Below, piece by piece: positions 1-9,308 of a DNA stretch of 64,000 nucleotides. The stretch's first letter is position 1; each line of letters opens with the position of its first letter. Source of the DNA: Bacteroidota bacterium (GTDB lineage Bacteria > Bacteroidota > Ignavibacteria > Tepidaquicellales > Tepidaquicellaceae); contig JAFDZR010000013.1 in assembly GCA_018266875.1 (NCBI GenBank), forward strand, positions 48,445-112,444, written 5' to 3'. The notes below the pieces were generated by a model that saw only the letters and a list, made by a program, of their open reading frames with translations, was not told the origin of the DNA and did no database searches. The translations under genes were made by a program, and so were the position numbers.

Positions 1-1
1 T

Positions 2-1174
2 TATTCTTCAATTGATTACAAACTTCCCTCAAACGAAATAGTAAAGACAACTGATAAATCTGAAAGCAGAAAAATTAAGATACTTTATACAATTCCGAAT
101 TTTAATACCGCGGGAAGCGGGAAAGCTCTTCTTAACGTTATCTCGCGTCTTGATAAAAATGTGTTTGATCCGTGCATCTGCTGCAGACATGAAAGAGGGG
201 ATCTTTTCAAATCAGCCAAAGACCTCAATGTCCCGATCTATATTTCTGATTTTACCGTTTCCACTAAACCCAGAATAAAAGGTCTGAGAAATGTAGTGAA
301 GCTTGCAAGAAATTTCAGGAACATTGATCCAGATATAATTCATTCCTACAATTATTCCGATGATTATTCTGAAGCGCTGGCATCCCGGCTCGGGAAAATA
401 AAATGGATATACACTAAAAAAAATATGGGCTGGGGAAGCAATGCATGGAGACTCAGATCAAAGCTTTCCAGCGCAATAATCCCGCAGAATCAGGAAATGG
501 TTGAAACATTTTTCAAGGGAATTAAAGAACAGTATCTTATTCCGATCGGAATTGATATACAGGATTTCTCAAAGACCAGCAGAGATGAAAGCGTCATCAC
601 AAAATATCATCTTTATAATTCATATCCGATCATAATGACCCTTGCAAATATTATCCCTATAAAAGGGATAGACTTTCTTATCAAAGGCTTTGAGCTTGCT
701 CTTGAAGATTTTGAGCATGCAAAATTACTGATCATAGGTGACGATGTTACGGATTACGCCAAAGACCTGAAAAAGAAAACTTCTGATGCCGGACTGGACG
801 GAAAGGTTATATTCACAGGAAAGCAGAAAGACATTAAACCTTCTTTCAGCGTAGCAGATATGTTTATACTTTCCTCCAAGAAAACCGGAGAGGGCGGACC
901 GATTGCAATACTTGAGGCGATGGCAAGCGGAATATTGTGTTACGGAAGTGATGTGCCGGGAATAAGGGATCAGTTCAGGGAATTTCAAGACCAGCTGTTC
1001 GAATCTGAAAATCCCGGATCAATCGCAAATAAAATTATCAGCTTTATGAGGATGAAAGATGAAGTGAAAAAGGAAAAGATCAAAAAGCAGTTTGAGTTTG
1101 TTAACAGGAATTATTCAATAGAAAATGAAGTAGACAAACTCCAGAAACTGTATCTGAAACTTGCAAAGAAATAA
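2..1174 (+). CDS. GT-B (GT4-type) glycosyltransferase, 5' end outside window
   Basis: Probably transfers a sugar from a nucleotide donor to a lipid-linked glycan at the cytoplasmic face of the inner membrane. The frame is open to the left edge and has no ATG, GTG or TTG before the GTG at 161. The residues encoded before that GTG include ILYTIPNFNTAGSG, which looks like the acceptor-side N-terminus of GT4 enzymes. The true start is therefore left of the window, and 161 is only an internal GTG. The C-terminal half has the donor-site E-x7-E motif EGGPIAILE followed by AMASG. It is the first visible gene of a long co-directional polysaccharide locus and ends 10 bases before the next gene's preferred start. 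The sugar specificity cannot be read from the sequence. Confidence 0.85.
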   Translation, partial: YSSIDYKLPSNEIVKTTDKSESRKIKILYTIPNFNTAGSGKALLNVISRLDKNVFDPCICCRHERGDLFKSAKDLNVPIYISDFTVSTKPRIKGLRNVVKLARNFRNIDPDIIHSYNYSDDYSEALASRLGKIKWIYTKKNMGWGSNAWRLRSKLSSAIIPQNQEMVETFFKGIKEQYLIPIGIDIQDFSKTSRDESVITKYHLYNSYPIIMTLANIIPIKGIDFLIKGFELALEDFEHAKLLIIGDDVTDYAKDLKKKTSDAGLDGKVIFTGKQKDIKPSFSVADMFILSSKKTGEGGPIAILEAMASGILCYGSDVPGIRDQFREFQDQLFESENPGSIANKIISFMRMKDEVKKEKIKKQFEFVNRNYSIENEVDKLQKLYLKLAKK

Positions 1175-1184
1175 ACAGTCGTCT

Positions 1185-2240
1185 TTGAATAATATAAGAA
1201 TACTAAGATTCCTGCCGCATTATTTAAGAAAAAAATTCAATCAGAAATTAATAGTTATAGAAAGTGATGACTGGGGACTGGAAAGAGCGATAGAGGTTAA
1301 GTCATTTGATTATCTCAGGAAAAAATATTCCGATGAAAAATTCACGCGATGGACATGCGATGCCCTGGAAACAGTGGAAGATCTTGACCTGATTTTCGAT
1401 CTGCTCGGAAATTACAGGGATAAATTTGAATTCCCTCCCGTGATTACCGCAAATTTTATTACGCATAATATAGATTATTCTTCGGCTGATAAATTAAAGT
1501 TCATTCCGCTGAGTTCCGGTTTCAACAACGGTTCGGAGGATACAAGAAAAAAATATTCGGAAGGAATTAAAAAAAAATATATTCATCCTCAGCTGCATGG
1601 ATTCAGTCATTTTAATCTCAGCGAACTCGGAAAATATTTTTATACCGACGAAGCCCGGGAATCACTTGCCAACGGTTTCGCAACAGCCCGGTCAACGATC
1701 AGGGGAAATATGAAATTTCTCCAGGGCGAACTGAGCATCAGCAACGAACAGAACAGGATAAACGAATCAGCTGATGAATTTCAAAAGGCATTTGGATTCA
1801 GATCAGATACAATCATTCCTCCGACATTTATAATGGATGCTTCTCTGATAAATGAATTGAAAGAATGCGGGATCTCAATGCTGCAGTCTTCAAACAGACT
1901 TCTTAATTCATACGGAAAGAGATATTCGGTTCCTTATTTCAGGAAAAGAAAAGGAATGGTCTGGTCAGTAAGAAACGCCAGGCTTGATCCGCATAAGGAT
2001 TACGGTTTTTATTCGGATGAATGTTTTGATCAGATCGGAAAAGCATTTGATAATAAACTGCCGGCGGTTATTGACATGCACAGGGTAAATATTTCCGGTA
2101 AATATGCTCCGGAATACAGGAACAAAACTCTGTCAGAACTCAGGAAACTCTTTGACAGGATACACAGGACATGGAAAGACGTAAAATTTTTAAATTCAAG
2201 CGAGTTAAATAATCTAATATGGCAACAGGAAATCAGATAA
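1185..2240 (+). CDS. NodB-fold polysaccharide deacetylase-like protein
   Basis: Likely belongs to the carbohydrate-esterase-4 / NodB structural group and may deacetylate or otherwise act on a glycan or sugar intermediate. Motif-1-like VIESDDWG near the N-terminus supplies paired aspartates. A motif-2-like HGFSH (His, three residues, His) supplies metal-ligand histidines. DMHRVN near the C-terminus could be the late histidine motif. No signal peptide is visible, which suggests a cytoplasmic location. I chose the TTG at 1185 because it lies just after the previous stop; a TTG at 1161 in the same frame would overlap the upstream gene by 14 bases. It overlaps the next methyltransferase gene by 22 bases. 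The family is assigned from motifs only and the substrate is unknown. Confidence 0.6.
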   Translation: MNNIRILRFLPHYLRKKFNQKLIVIESDDWGLERAIEVKSFDYLRKKYSDEKFTRWTCDALETVEDLDLIFDLLGNYRDKFEFPPVITANFITHNIDYSSADKLKFIPLSSGFNNGSEDTRKKYSEGIKKKYIHPQLHGFSHFNLSELGKYFYTDEARESLANGFATARSTIRGNMKFLQGELSISNEQNRINESADEFQKAFGFRSDTIIPPTFIMDASLINELKECGISMLQSSNRLLNSYGKRYSVPYFRKRKGMVWSVRNARLDPHKDYGFYSDECFDQIGKAFDNKLPAVIDMHRVNISGKYAPEYRNKTLSELRKLFDRIHRTWKDVKFLNSSELNNLIWQQEIR

Positions 2241-2878
2241 GTTTTTTAAAGGCAAACAAGGACTTAATTACCGAGCCGGTTTTAATAGTCGGCGCAAAAC
2301 ATTATGAATTTGATAAAGAGAATATTGTCAGGAGACTGAAAGAATTCGGCATTTCAGACATAACAGGAATAGATATTTCCGAAGGTGAGGGAGTTGACTT
2401 TGTGGCAGACATAACGGACAGGGAAGACGGATTTATTAAATCCGGTAAAGAGAAATATGCCACTGTAATTTGCATGGAAGTCCTCACGCATGTAAGAAAT
2501 CCATTCCTTGCAGCGGAAAATCTGATCTCACTTCTTAAGAAAGGCGGTGTTGCAGTGCTTTCAGAATGTTATGTCAGGAAAATATCAAAAATGCCGATCG
2601 ATCTCTGGAGATTCACATACGACGGTACAAAGGAACTTTTCAGTGATCTTGAATTTGATGACAGCAGGGCGCGCGTTTCACTGACGAGAGAGAAAAATGA
2701 ACAGCTTCTTCCTCTTCAGTATCCGCTTCCCCAGCTGCTCGCTCAGAAAAATGAAGATGAAACAAGTATCGGATATTTACTGAGAAGGGTTCAGAGAAAA
2801 TATTTTGCAAAAGGAATTTTCAGGATCTCAAGACTTCTTCCCGAGACAACAATTTATTCAATCGCAAAAAAAAAATAA
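2219..2878 (+). CDS. Class I SAM-dependent methyltransferase
   Basis: A 219-residue Rossmann-type methyltransferase, probably methylating a sugar of the polysaccharide or its lipid-linked precursor. VLIVGAKHYE (about residues 21-30) is a degenerate glycine-rich motif I, ITGIDIS supplies the acidic end of strand 2, and ICMEVLTHV followed by LLKKGGVAVLSE matches the later core motifs of the fold. The C-terminal part (FTYDGTKELF onwards) resembles small methyltransferases found in lipopolysaccharide loci. The ATG start overlaps the upstream deacetylase-like gene by 22 bases, which suggests translational coupling. The methyl acceptor is not identifiable. Confidence 0.8.
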   Translation: MATGNQISFLKANKDLITEPVLIVGAKHYEFDKENIVRRLKEFGISDITGIDISEGEGVDFVADITDREDGFIKSGKEKYATVICMEVLTHVRNPFLAAENLISLLKKGGVAVLSECYVRKISKMPIDLWRFTYDGTKELFSDLEFDDSRARVSLTREKNEQLLPLQYPLPQLLAQKNEDETSIGYLLRRVQRKYFAKGIFRISRLLPETTIYSIAKKK

Positions 2879-2901
2879 TATTAATAAATAAAAGAAAATT
2901 A

Positions 2902-3615
2902 TTGAACAGAAACAGTATATACGAAAAGCTGAAAGACAGCGCGGCATTCATGCTCTCGAAAAAGCGGCTTAAAAAGATTTTATCTTCTGATGATATTGAC
3001 GAAGTGCTGGATTCAATCAGCAGATACAGAGGAAGAGGCTTTTACGATAAGATCAGACTTGCGCAGGAGCACGGAGAGCTTAAAGAGCTGTGTAAAAGAG
3101 TAAAAGAGCGAAGACCGAAGGTAATAACAGAGATCGGAACCTGGAACGGAGGAACGTTTTATGTCTGGTCCAGAATCAGTCCTCAGGCGGAAAAAATTAT
3201 CAGCATTGATCTTCCTGAAGGACAGTACGGAGGAGGTTATGATGAAAAGCGTATCAAATTCTTTTCGGAATTTGTATCTGACAGAAATAACACTTCGCTT
3301 TCATTTATAAGAAGCGATTCAAAATTACCGGAGACACAGGAAAAGCTCAGATCCATTCTGGGAAAAGATAAAATCGATTTTCTCTACATTGACGGTGACC
3401 ACACATACGAAGGAATAAAAAAGGATTTCGAGATTTATCTTAAGTTTATGTCAGATGACGGCATTGTCGGATTTCATGACATAAATACTTTTAAGAAAGG
3501 TTACGGAGTCCATAAATACTGGAATGAGATAAAATCAAATTACAGATATGAGGAATTCATAAAACCCGGAAGCAGTGTAATGGGAAACGGATTAATTTAT
3601 CTTGGGAAAAACTAA
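2902..3615 (+). CDS. Class I SAM methyltransferase, CmcI/TylF-like
   Basis: A 237-residue protein with the fold of methyltransferases related to cephalosporin hydroxylase CmcI and macrocin O-methyltransferase TylF. ITEIGTWNGGT is motif I, IISIDLP carries the SAM-ribose acidic residue, and LYIDGDHTYEGIKKD is the DGDH metal/substrate motif typical of this group. GIVGFHDI follows as the usual late strand. It starts at a TTG 23 bases after the upstream gene. In this context an O-methyl group on a glycan sugar is the most economical role, but that is inference. It is the second of four methyltransferases in the locus. Confidence 0.82.
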   Translation: MNRNSIYEKLKDSAAFMLSKKRLKKILSSDDIDEVLDSISRYRGRGFYDKIRLAQEHGELKELCKRVKERRPKVITEIGTWNGGTFYVWSRISPQAEKIISIDLPEGQYGGGYDEKRIKFFSEFVSDRNNTSLSFIRSDSKLPETQEKLRSILGKDKIDFLYIDGDHTYEGIKKDFEIYLKFMSDDGIVGFHDINTFKKGYGVHKYWNEIKSNYRYEEFIKPGSSVMGNGLIYLGKN

Positions 3616-3616
3616 A

Positions 3617-4609
3617 ATGCCGAAAGTATCAATTATAACTCCTCTTTACAACGGATCGAAGACTTTGATGGAAACTGCTGAAAGCGTTCTTTCGCAGGAT
3701 TTCAGGGAATGGGAATGGATACTTTTTGATGACGGGAGTTCTGATAATACAAAAGATATAGCAAAAGAACTTTGTGCCAGGCACAAGGGAAAAATTTTAT
3801 TCTTCACACATGAAGGCGGCAGAAATCACGGTACAGCATATACCAGGAACCGCGCGGTGGAAAAATCAGAAAGCAGCATTATTTCTTTCATAGATCAGGA
3901 TGATATATGGTATAACAACAGGCTTTCTCATCATCTGGAAATTTTTGACAGGAGACCGGACTGCGCAATGATCTGGGGACCTGCGCTTTACTGGTACAGA
4001 AACAGAACTTTCAAGCAGCCTGTAGGCATGAGGGGAAAAGGTCTGGAAAGCGGAAGATACGAACCGCCGGATTTTGTGGAAATCTTTCTCAGCGATCTCA
4101 GAGGAACACCTCTGCCGAGCGCAAGTCTTGTAAGAAGAAATGAATTTGAAAAAGTAAACGGTTATGAAGAGAGTATCCGCGGTTCGGAAGATATAGTCCT
4201 GTGGCTAAAACTTGCAGAAAAATTTCCGATATATTATGATGATGAGATTCTCATTAAATACAGGAAGCATCAGGACTCCACTCTCAGACAGGCAAGCGAC
4301 AGCGGCAGAATGGATGAATGGAATCTGATCTTTTATAAATGGGTAATAGATTTTCTCAAAAGAATATCAGCAGATGAAAATATTATTGAGGAAAATAAAT
4401 TCGCATATTACAAATGTCTTAAAAAGATTGCAGCCAGGATGAATTATCCGGAGAGCAGAATGGAATTATTCAGAAGATTGAAATCTTATCCCGAACTGAA
4501 AAAAAAATATACCGGTGACTATCTGCTTGATCTTTTTCTTCCTTTTGATACCGCCACGAGGATCTCTGCAAAGCTGAGATTTGATATATTCAGAAAAAAT
4601 AGAAATTGA
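3617..4609 (+). CDS. GT2-family glycosyltransferase
   Basis: A soluble GT-A fold glycosyltransferase of family 2. VSIITPLYNG starts the nucleotide-binding domain, ILFDDGSSDNT is the first acidic motif, and FIDQDDIWY contains the DxD-type metal/donor site. RGSEDIVLWLKLAEK matches the ED motif before the catalytic base, and RKHQDS follows near the end. I used the ATG at 3617, one base after the previous stop; an in-frame TTG at 3602 would only add five residues and an overlap. It overlaps the downstream asparagine-synthetase-like gene by four bases (TTGA). Donor and acceptor are unknown. Confidence 0.87.
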   Translation: MPKVSIITPLYNGSKTLMETAESVLSQDFREWEWILFDDGSSDNTKDIAKELCARHKGKILFFTHEGGRNHGTAYTRNRAVEKSESSIISFIDQDDIWYNNRLSHHLEIFDRRPDCAMIWGPALYWYRNRTFKQPVGMRGKGLESGRYEPPDFVEIFLSDLRGTPLPSASLVRRNEFEKVNGYEESIRGSEDIVLWLKLAEKFPIYYDDEILIKYRKHQDSTLRQASDSGRMDEWNLIFYKWVIDFLKRISADENIIEENKFAYYKCLKKIAARMNYPESRMELFRRLKSYPELKKKYTGDYLLDLFLPFDTATRISAKLRFDIFRKNRN

Positions 4610-6006
4610 GAACAAGAATAATTCCTGAAAAGCAGACCTTCGCCAAAAACAGCGGCAGCAGTGACCCGGATCTGAGAGCAATCTGTGTCTTCAGCGCAAT
4701 AGGATTCTTTCTTGGAAAAGATACATACTTCAATGATATTGAAGCTCTGCAGCCGGCAACAGAATATGAATTTGATGAAAATAGTAAGATCATTTCATCA
4801 GGAAAATACTGGAACTGGCATTACGATCCGAAAGAAATAAATTTAAAACAGGCAACCGAGGAATTCGCGAATTTATTTGAAAGGATAGTTCATGAAAAAC
4901 TTAACGGCAGGGAAATTATTCTGCCGCTTTCGGGAGGTCTTGACAGCAGAACTCAGGCGGCATCACTGCGGAAAGAAGACAGTGTAAAATGTTATTCATA
5001 TAAATTCGAGAGGAGCTTTGACGAAACTAAATACGGAAAAGCAATATGCGCAAGCCTTGGAATTCCATTCCGGGAATATATTATCCGCGAAGGATATCTC
5101 TGGGATGTAATTGACGAGTTATCAGAAATAAATCAGTGTTATGCTGATTTCACACATCCAAGACAAATGGCGCATATCCATGAGATATCAGAACTGGGGA
5201 ATGTTTTTTTTCTCGGTCACTGGGGGGATGTTTTGTTTGATTCAATAGGAGTAAGAAATGATATAAGGTTTGATGAACAGGTAAATGTTATCATAAACAA
5301 ATTATTGAAAAAAGGGGGAGAGGAACTTGCGGAAAAACTATGGAACATGTGGGGACTTGCCGGTAAATTCAGGGATTACTTAGATGAAAGAGTTTCAAAA
5401 TTACTTGATGAAATAAAAATCGACAATCCCGGTTCCAGAATCAGAGCATTCAAATCCACATACTGGGCTCCGAGATGGACAAGCGCTAACATGAACGTAT
5501 TCAGTCATTTTCATGAAACAGTTCTGCCGTACTATGATGATGAAATGTGCGAATTCATATGCGGAATACCTGAAGAGATTTTAGCTGACAGGAAAATCCA
5601 GATAGAATATATAAAAATGAAAGATCCCGGACTTGCAGAAATACCGTGGCAGACCTATGATCCGCTGAATCTTTATAACTATAAATATTTCAGGGATATT
5701 TCAAATCTTCCGGGCAGGATCATTGCAAAGGGAAAAAAAATACTTAAAGAAAACATATTCAATAAAAAAGAAATAAGAAGTAACTGGGAGATACAATTCA
5801 AAGGTGAAAAAAACGACGAACAGTTAAGGAAAAGATTATTCGGGAATGAGGAATTCAAATTGCTTGTGAATAAAGAAATTACAACTGAATTCTACAATAA
5901 ATTCAAAAACGGTGACAGCAGAAATTATGCCCATCCGGTCAGCATGCTTCTTACTTTATCGCAGTTTGCAAAATCACTGCAGAATAAAACTTTGGATATA
6001 AATTGA
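4606..6006 (+). CDS. Asparagine-synthetase-like protein lacking the glutaminase domain
   Basis: A 466-residue protein of the Asn_synthase (ATP-pyrophosphatase) family. The PP-loop LSGGLDSR lies at about residues 108-115. The N-terminal 90 residues match only the linker that normally joins the glutamine amidotransferase domain to the synthase domain (AIGFFLGKDTYFNDIEALQP then KYWNW), and there is no Met-Cys N-terminus. It cannot therefore take ammonia from glutamine by itself in the usual way. AsnB homologues in polysaccharide loci are known or proposed to amidate uronic acids; a carboxyl-activating role is plausible here. The TTG start overlaps the upstream stop by four bases, and the next gene repeats the same TTGA overlap. 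It is a paralogue of the two full-length copies at 18621 and 28351. Confidence 0.82.
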   Translation: MRTRIIPEKQTFAKNSGSSDPDLRAICVFSAIGFFLGKDTYFNDIEALQPATEYEFDENSKIISSGKYWNWHYDPKEINLKQATEEFANLFERIVHEKLNGREIILPLSGGLDSRTQAASLRKEDSVKCYSYKFERSFDETKYGKAICASLGIPFREYIIREGYLWDVIDELSEINQCYADFTHPRQMAHIHEISELGNVFFLGHWGDVLFDSIGVRNDIRFDEQVNVIINKLLKKGGEELAEKLWNMWGLAGKFRDYLDERVSKLLDEIKIDNPGSRIRAFKSTYWAPRWTSANMNVFSHFHETVLPYYDDEMCEFICGIPEEILADRKIQIEYIKMKDPGLAEIPWQTYDPLNLYNYKYFRDISNLPGRIIAKGKKILKENIFNKKEIRSNWEIQFKGEKNDEQLRKRLFGNEEFKLLVNKEITTEFYNKFKNGDSRNYAHPVSMLLTLSQFAKSLQNKTLDIN

Positions 6007-7187
6007 AAGTAGCAGTCTTTTCAGGTAACATACCATCCACCACATTCATAGAGAACCTGATCAGGAATCTTTCATCATCCGGTGTAAAGGTGCTTCTGTT
6101 CGGAAAAAAATTCAGGGAAGTAAAATATAATGAAAACGTGGAAGTGCTCGATACTCCGGATTCAGGATTTTCCCTTCTTTTCTTTCTGGCAAAGGAATCT
6201 GTAAAATTGATCTTCAGGGATACTCGTCTTTATTTCAGGTCGGCGGGAATAATATTCAAATCAGACAGAGGTTTAAAAAATAATTTAAGGGAATTGGGAG
6301 CATTGCTTCCTATTCTGAACAATCAGCCGGATATATTTCACATACAGTGGGCAAAGACGCTTCAGAGGAATCCTTATTTATTTGAACTGCTTAAATGCAG
6401 GTTCGCGCTGAGTCTCAGAGGAGCTCATATAAATTATTCGCCGATAAACGATCCCGCTCTTGCTGAGAGTTACAGAAAATATTTTCCTGCTATTGACGGA
6501 TTCCATGCAGTATCCGAAGCTATTGCAAAAGAAGCAGTTAAATACGGAGCTGACATTAAAAAGATAAATGTAATTTACTCAAGTGTATCTGAAAAAATCC
6601 TGAAAAATGAAATTGCATTTAAAAAAAATCACGGAGAGGAAATCAGAATTATTTCAATAGGAAGATTTCACTGGAAGAAAGGATATCATTACGCTCTTGA
6701 TGCAATGAAAATACTCATCGGAAAAAAAATTAAATTCAGATATACGATCGTGGCTCAGGGCGAAATACCGGAAGAGATACTTTTTATACTCAATGACCCT
6801 GATCTGAAAAAACACATTGAGCTCAAAAGCGGGATGGATCATGAAAAACTTATGTCGGAAATGAGATCATCTGACATGCTGATACTCCCTAGTGTAGAGG
6901 AAGGAATTGCCAATGTGGTGCTTGAAGCAATGGCTGCAGGAATTCCCGTAATTAGCACAGACTGCGGCGGCATGAAAGAAGCGGTGTCAGACGGTGAAAA
7001 CGGAATCCTGATAAAGGTCAGAGATCCGGAGCTGCTTGCAGAAAAAATTTCCGAACTTTCGCATTATTCATATGAATCTAAGTCTGAAATGATCCTTAAT
7101 GCAAGAAAGACTATCGCGGAAAAATTTTCCGAACAAAATCAAAAGGATGGTTTTATCAATTTTTATAATTCAATACTGAAGTACTGA
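6003..7187 (+). CDS. GT4-family glycosyltransferase
   Basis: A 394-residue GT-B enzyme. The N-terminal Rossmann half starts LKVAVFSGNIPSTTFI and contains DIFHIQWAKT and LSLRGAHI. The donor-binding half starts around IISIGRFHWKKGY and has the E-x7-E motif EGIANVVLE followed by AMAAGIPVISTD. It starts at a TTG that overlaps the upstream stop by four bases. It is similar in layout to the next gene, and the pair (6003 and 7192) may be relatives that add consecutive sugars. Specificity is unknown. Confidence 0.88.
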   Translation: MKVAVFSGNIPSTTFIENLIRNLSSSGVKVLLFGKKFREVKYNENVEVLDTPDSGFSLLFFLAKESVKLIFRDTRLYFRSAGIIFKSDRGLKNNLRELGALLPILNNQPDIFHIQWAKTLQRNPYLFELLKCRFALSLRGAHINYSPINDPALAESYRKYFPAIDGFHAVSEAIAKEAVKYGADIKKINVIYSSVSEKILKNEIAFKKNHGEEIRIISIGRFHWKKGYHYALDAMKILIGKKIKFRYTIVAQGEIPEEILFILNDPDLKKHIELKSGMDHEKLMSEMRSSDMLILPSVEEGIANVVLEAMAAGIPVISTDCGGMKEAVSDGENGILIKVRDPELLAEKISELSHYSYESKSEMILNARKTIAEKFSEQNQKDGFINFYNSILKY

Positions 7188-7191
7188 AAGT

Positions 7192-8382
7192 ATGAAGATT
7201 GGACTTGTATTGCCTGATGTCCCGCAGTATTCAGAAACATTTTTTAATTATAAAATAAAAGGACTTACTGCTTCGGGAAATGAGGTTATGCTTTTTACCG
7301 GAAAAAAGAACACTTCAAGAAAAGATCTGAATGTGATCAGCGCTTATCCTGTCAGCAGCAGTGATGTAATAACGCAGTCTTTGATGTTTTTGTATGTGAT
7401 CCTTAAGACTCTTTTAAAAAGTCCTAAACGGATGAAGAAACTTTTAAATCTTGAATCAAAGGACGGGAAAAGTTTCCCGGAATGCCTTAAATCAGTTTAC
7501 ATTAATTCTCATATTCTAAATGAGGATCTGGATGTACTGCATTTCGGATTTACAACGATGGCATTGAAAAGAGAGAATACAGCATCCGCCATGAATGCAA
7601 AAATGAGTATTAGTTTCAGAGGTTATGATATAAATATTTACCCGTTGAAAAATCCAGGATGTTACAGAAAGGTTTGGGAAAACACAGACAAGGTGCATAC
7701 AATATCTGATTACCTGAGAGTTAAAGCCATTACAGAAGGACTTCCGGAGAAAACTCCTTTTATGAAGATCACTCCGGCAATTGACATTAAGAATATATGT
7801 CAGGCAAATATCAGGGAAAATATTGCCGAACCGAGGATACTGACGGTAGGGAGACTTAACTGGATAAAGAATTATGAGACATCAATTTCAGCCATGAAAT
7901 TACTTGCAGACAAGGGAATAAAATTCACATACGAAATCATAGGAGAGGGAAATGAACTTGAAAGACTAAAGTTTGCAGTATATCAGCTTGGTCTTGAAGA
8001 AAGGATTATATTCGCCGGTAAAAAAGATCATGACGAGGTAAAAGATAAAATGCAGAATACGGACATTTATATTCAGCCAAGCTATGAGGAAGGATTCTGC
8101 GTCTCAGTGCTGGAGGCACAGGCTTCGGGATTGATGTGCATTGTAAGTGATGCAGAAGGTCTTAGGGAAAATGTAATTGACGGCGAGACAGGTTGGGTGG
8201 TTCCCGGAAGAAATTTCAGGGCATTTCAGGAGAAGATCTGTGAGGTGATAGAAATGAAAGCGTCAGACAGAAAAAAAATATCCGATAATGCGAGAGCTAG
8301 AGTTGAAAGAGAATTTAATATTGAAGATCAAAACAATAAATTCAGGGAATTTTTTGAAACAATGCTAAACCGCGCAAACTAA
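7192..8382 (+). CDS. GT4-family glycosyltransferase
   Basis: A 396-residue GT-B enzyme with MKIGLVLPDVPQYSETFF at the N-terminus, the central VLHFGFTT and ISFRGYDI strands, ILTVGRLNWIKNY opening the donor-binding half, and the E-x7-E motif EGFCVSVLE followed by AQASGLMCIVSDAEG. It starts four bases after the previous glycosyltransferase. The common motif IxFRGxxI/LSLRGAHI shared with the upstream protein supports a duplication. It probably acts in stepwise assembly of the repeat unit; donor and acceptor are unknown. Confidence 0.88.
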   Translation: MKIGLVLPDVPQYSETFFNYKIKGLTASGNEVMLFTGKKNTSRKDLNVISAYPVSSSDVITQSLMFLYVILKTLLKSPKRMKKLLNLESKDGKSFPECLKSVYINSHILNEDLDVLHFGFTTMALKRENTASAMNAKMSISFRGYDINIYPLKNPGCYRKVWENTDKVHTISDYLRVKAITEGLPEKTPFMKITPAIDIKNICQANIRENIAEPRILTVGRLNWIKNYETSISAMKLLADKGIKFTYEIIGEGNELERLKFAVYQLGLEERIIFAGKKDHDEVKDKMQNTDIYIQPSYEEGFCVSVLEAQASGLMCIVSDAEGLRENVIDGETGWVVPGRNFRAFQEKICEVIEMKASDRKKISDNARARVEREFNIEDQNNKFREFFETMLNRAN

Positions 8383-8383
8383 T

Positions 8384-9307
8384 ATGAAAAGATCAGTTTC
8401 CATAATAAGTCCTGTCTACAAAGCGGGAAAAATAGTTGACGAGCTTGTAAGAAGAGTTTCCGAAGAGGCGTCACGGATCTCGGACAGTTATGAAATAATT
8501 CTTGTCGAAGACTGCGGAGGAGACAACTCATGGGAAAAAATAGTGGAGAACTGCGAATTAAATCCGGCAGTCAGGGGAATTAAACTCAGCAGGAACTTCG
8601 GACAGCATTATGCGATCACAGCCGGCATGATGGAAGCCAAAGGCGACATCGTAATAATAATGGACTGTGATCTTCAGGATGATCCCGTTTATTTCACTGA
8701 TCTGCTGAAAGTGTTTGATGAAGGGTATGATATTGTTTTTACGAAAAGAATCAACCGCAAGCATTCTCTTTTCAAAAAAATCACAGCGGGAATATACAAT
8801 TTCCTTTTCCGATTGTTTGCTGATAAAAACTTTGATCTTGATGTCGGATCTATGACTATGATAAGCTCAAGAGTGAAGGATGAATTTGTGAAACTTAAGG
8901 ATCAGGACAGACTTTACATTCAGTTGCTTAAATGGATCGGATTCAGATCAGCTTATCTCCCCGTTGAACATAAAAAAAGATTTGAGGGAAGGTCTTCATA
9001 TACACTTTCAAAATTGTTTTTCACAGCCATACAGGGGTGGACTTCACATTCAGATAAACTTTTAAGACTGTCTATATACAGCGGGCTGTTTATTTCTTTT
9101 GTAACCCTGCTGATTGGCATATATATTGTAATCAGTTATTTCATGAAAAGCTTTCAGGCGGGATGGCCTAGTTTGATAGTTGCAGTATTATTCTCTGCCG
9201 GACTTATTCTGATGAGTATCGGGATCACTGGAATTTATATAGGAAAGATATTTGAACAGACGAAGGAAAGACCGCTTTACATTATTGATAAAAAAATAAA
9301 TTTCTGA
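8384..9307 (+). CDS. DPM1/GtrB-type GT2 polyprenyl-phosphate glycosyltransferase
   Basis: A 307-residue GT2 enzyme of the dolichyl/undecaprenyl-phosphate glycosyltransferase type (GtrB, ArnC, DPM1 group). VSIISPVYKAG begins the GT-A domain, IILVEDCGGDNSW is the first acidic motif, LSRNFGQHYAITAGM is the family signature, and MDCDLQDDP is the metal-binding site. Two hydrophobic segments at about residues 228-290 anchor it in the inner membrane. Such enzymes make a polyprenyl-phosphate-linked sugar that a GT-C enzyme uses on the far side of the membrane. A candidate partner is the GT-C-like protein at 12769. It starts one base after the preceding stop. Confidence 0.85.
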   Translation: MKRSVSIISPVYKAGKIVDELVRRVSEEASRISDSYEIILVEDCGGDNSWEKIVENCELNPAVRGIKLSRNFGQHYAITAGMMEAKGDIVIIMDCDLQDDPVYFTDLLKVFDEGYDIVFTKRINRKHSLFKKITAGIYNFLFRLFADKNFDLDVGSMTMISSRVKDEFVKLKDQDRLYIQLLKWIGFRSAYLPVEHKKRFEGRSSYTLSKLFFTAIQGWTSHSDKLLRLSIYSGLFISFVTLLIGIYIVISYFMKSFQAGWPSLIVAVLFSAGLILMSIGITGIYIGKIFEQTKERPLYIIDKKINF

Positions 9308-9308
9308 T

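Noticed and set aside
161..163. GTG at 161 as the start of the first glycosyltransferase
   Set aside because: Good GT4 N-terminal sequence is encoded upstream of it to the window edge, so the gene is partial instead.
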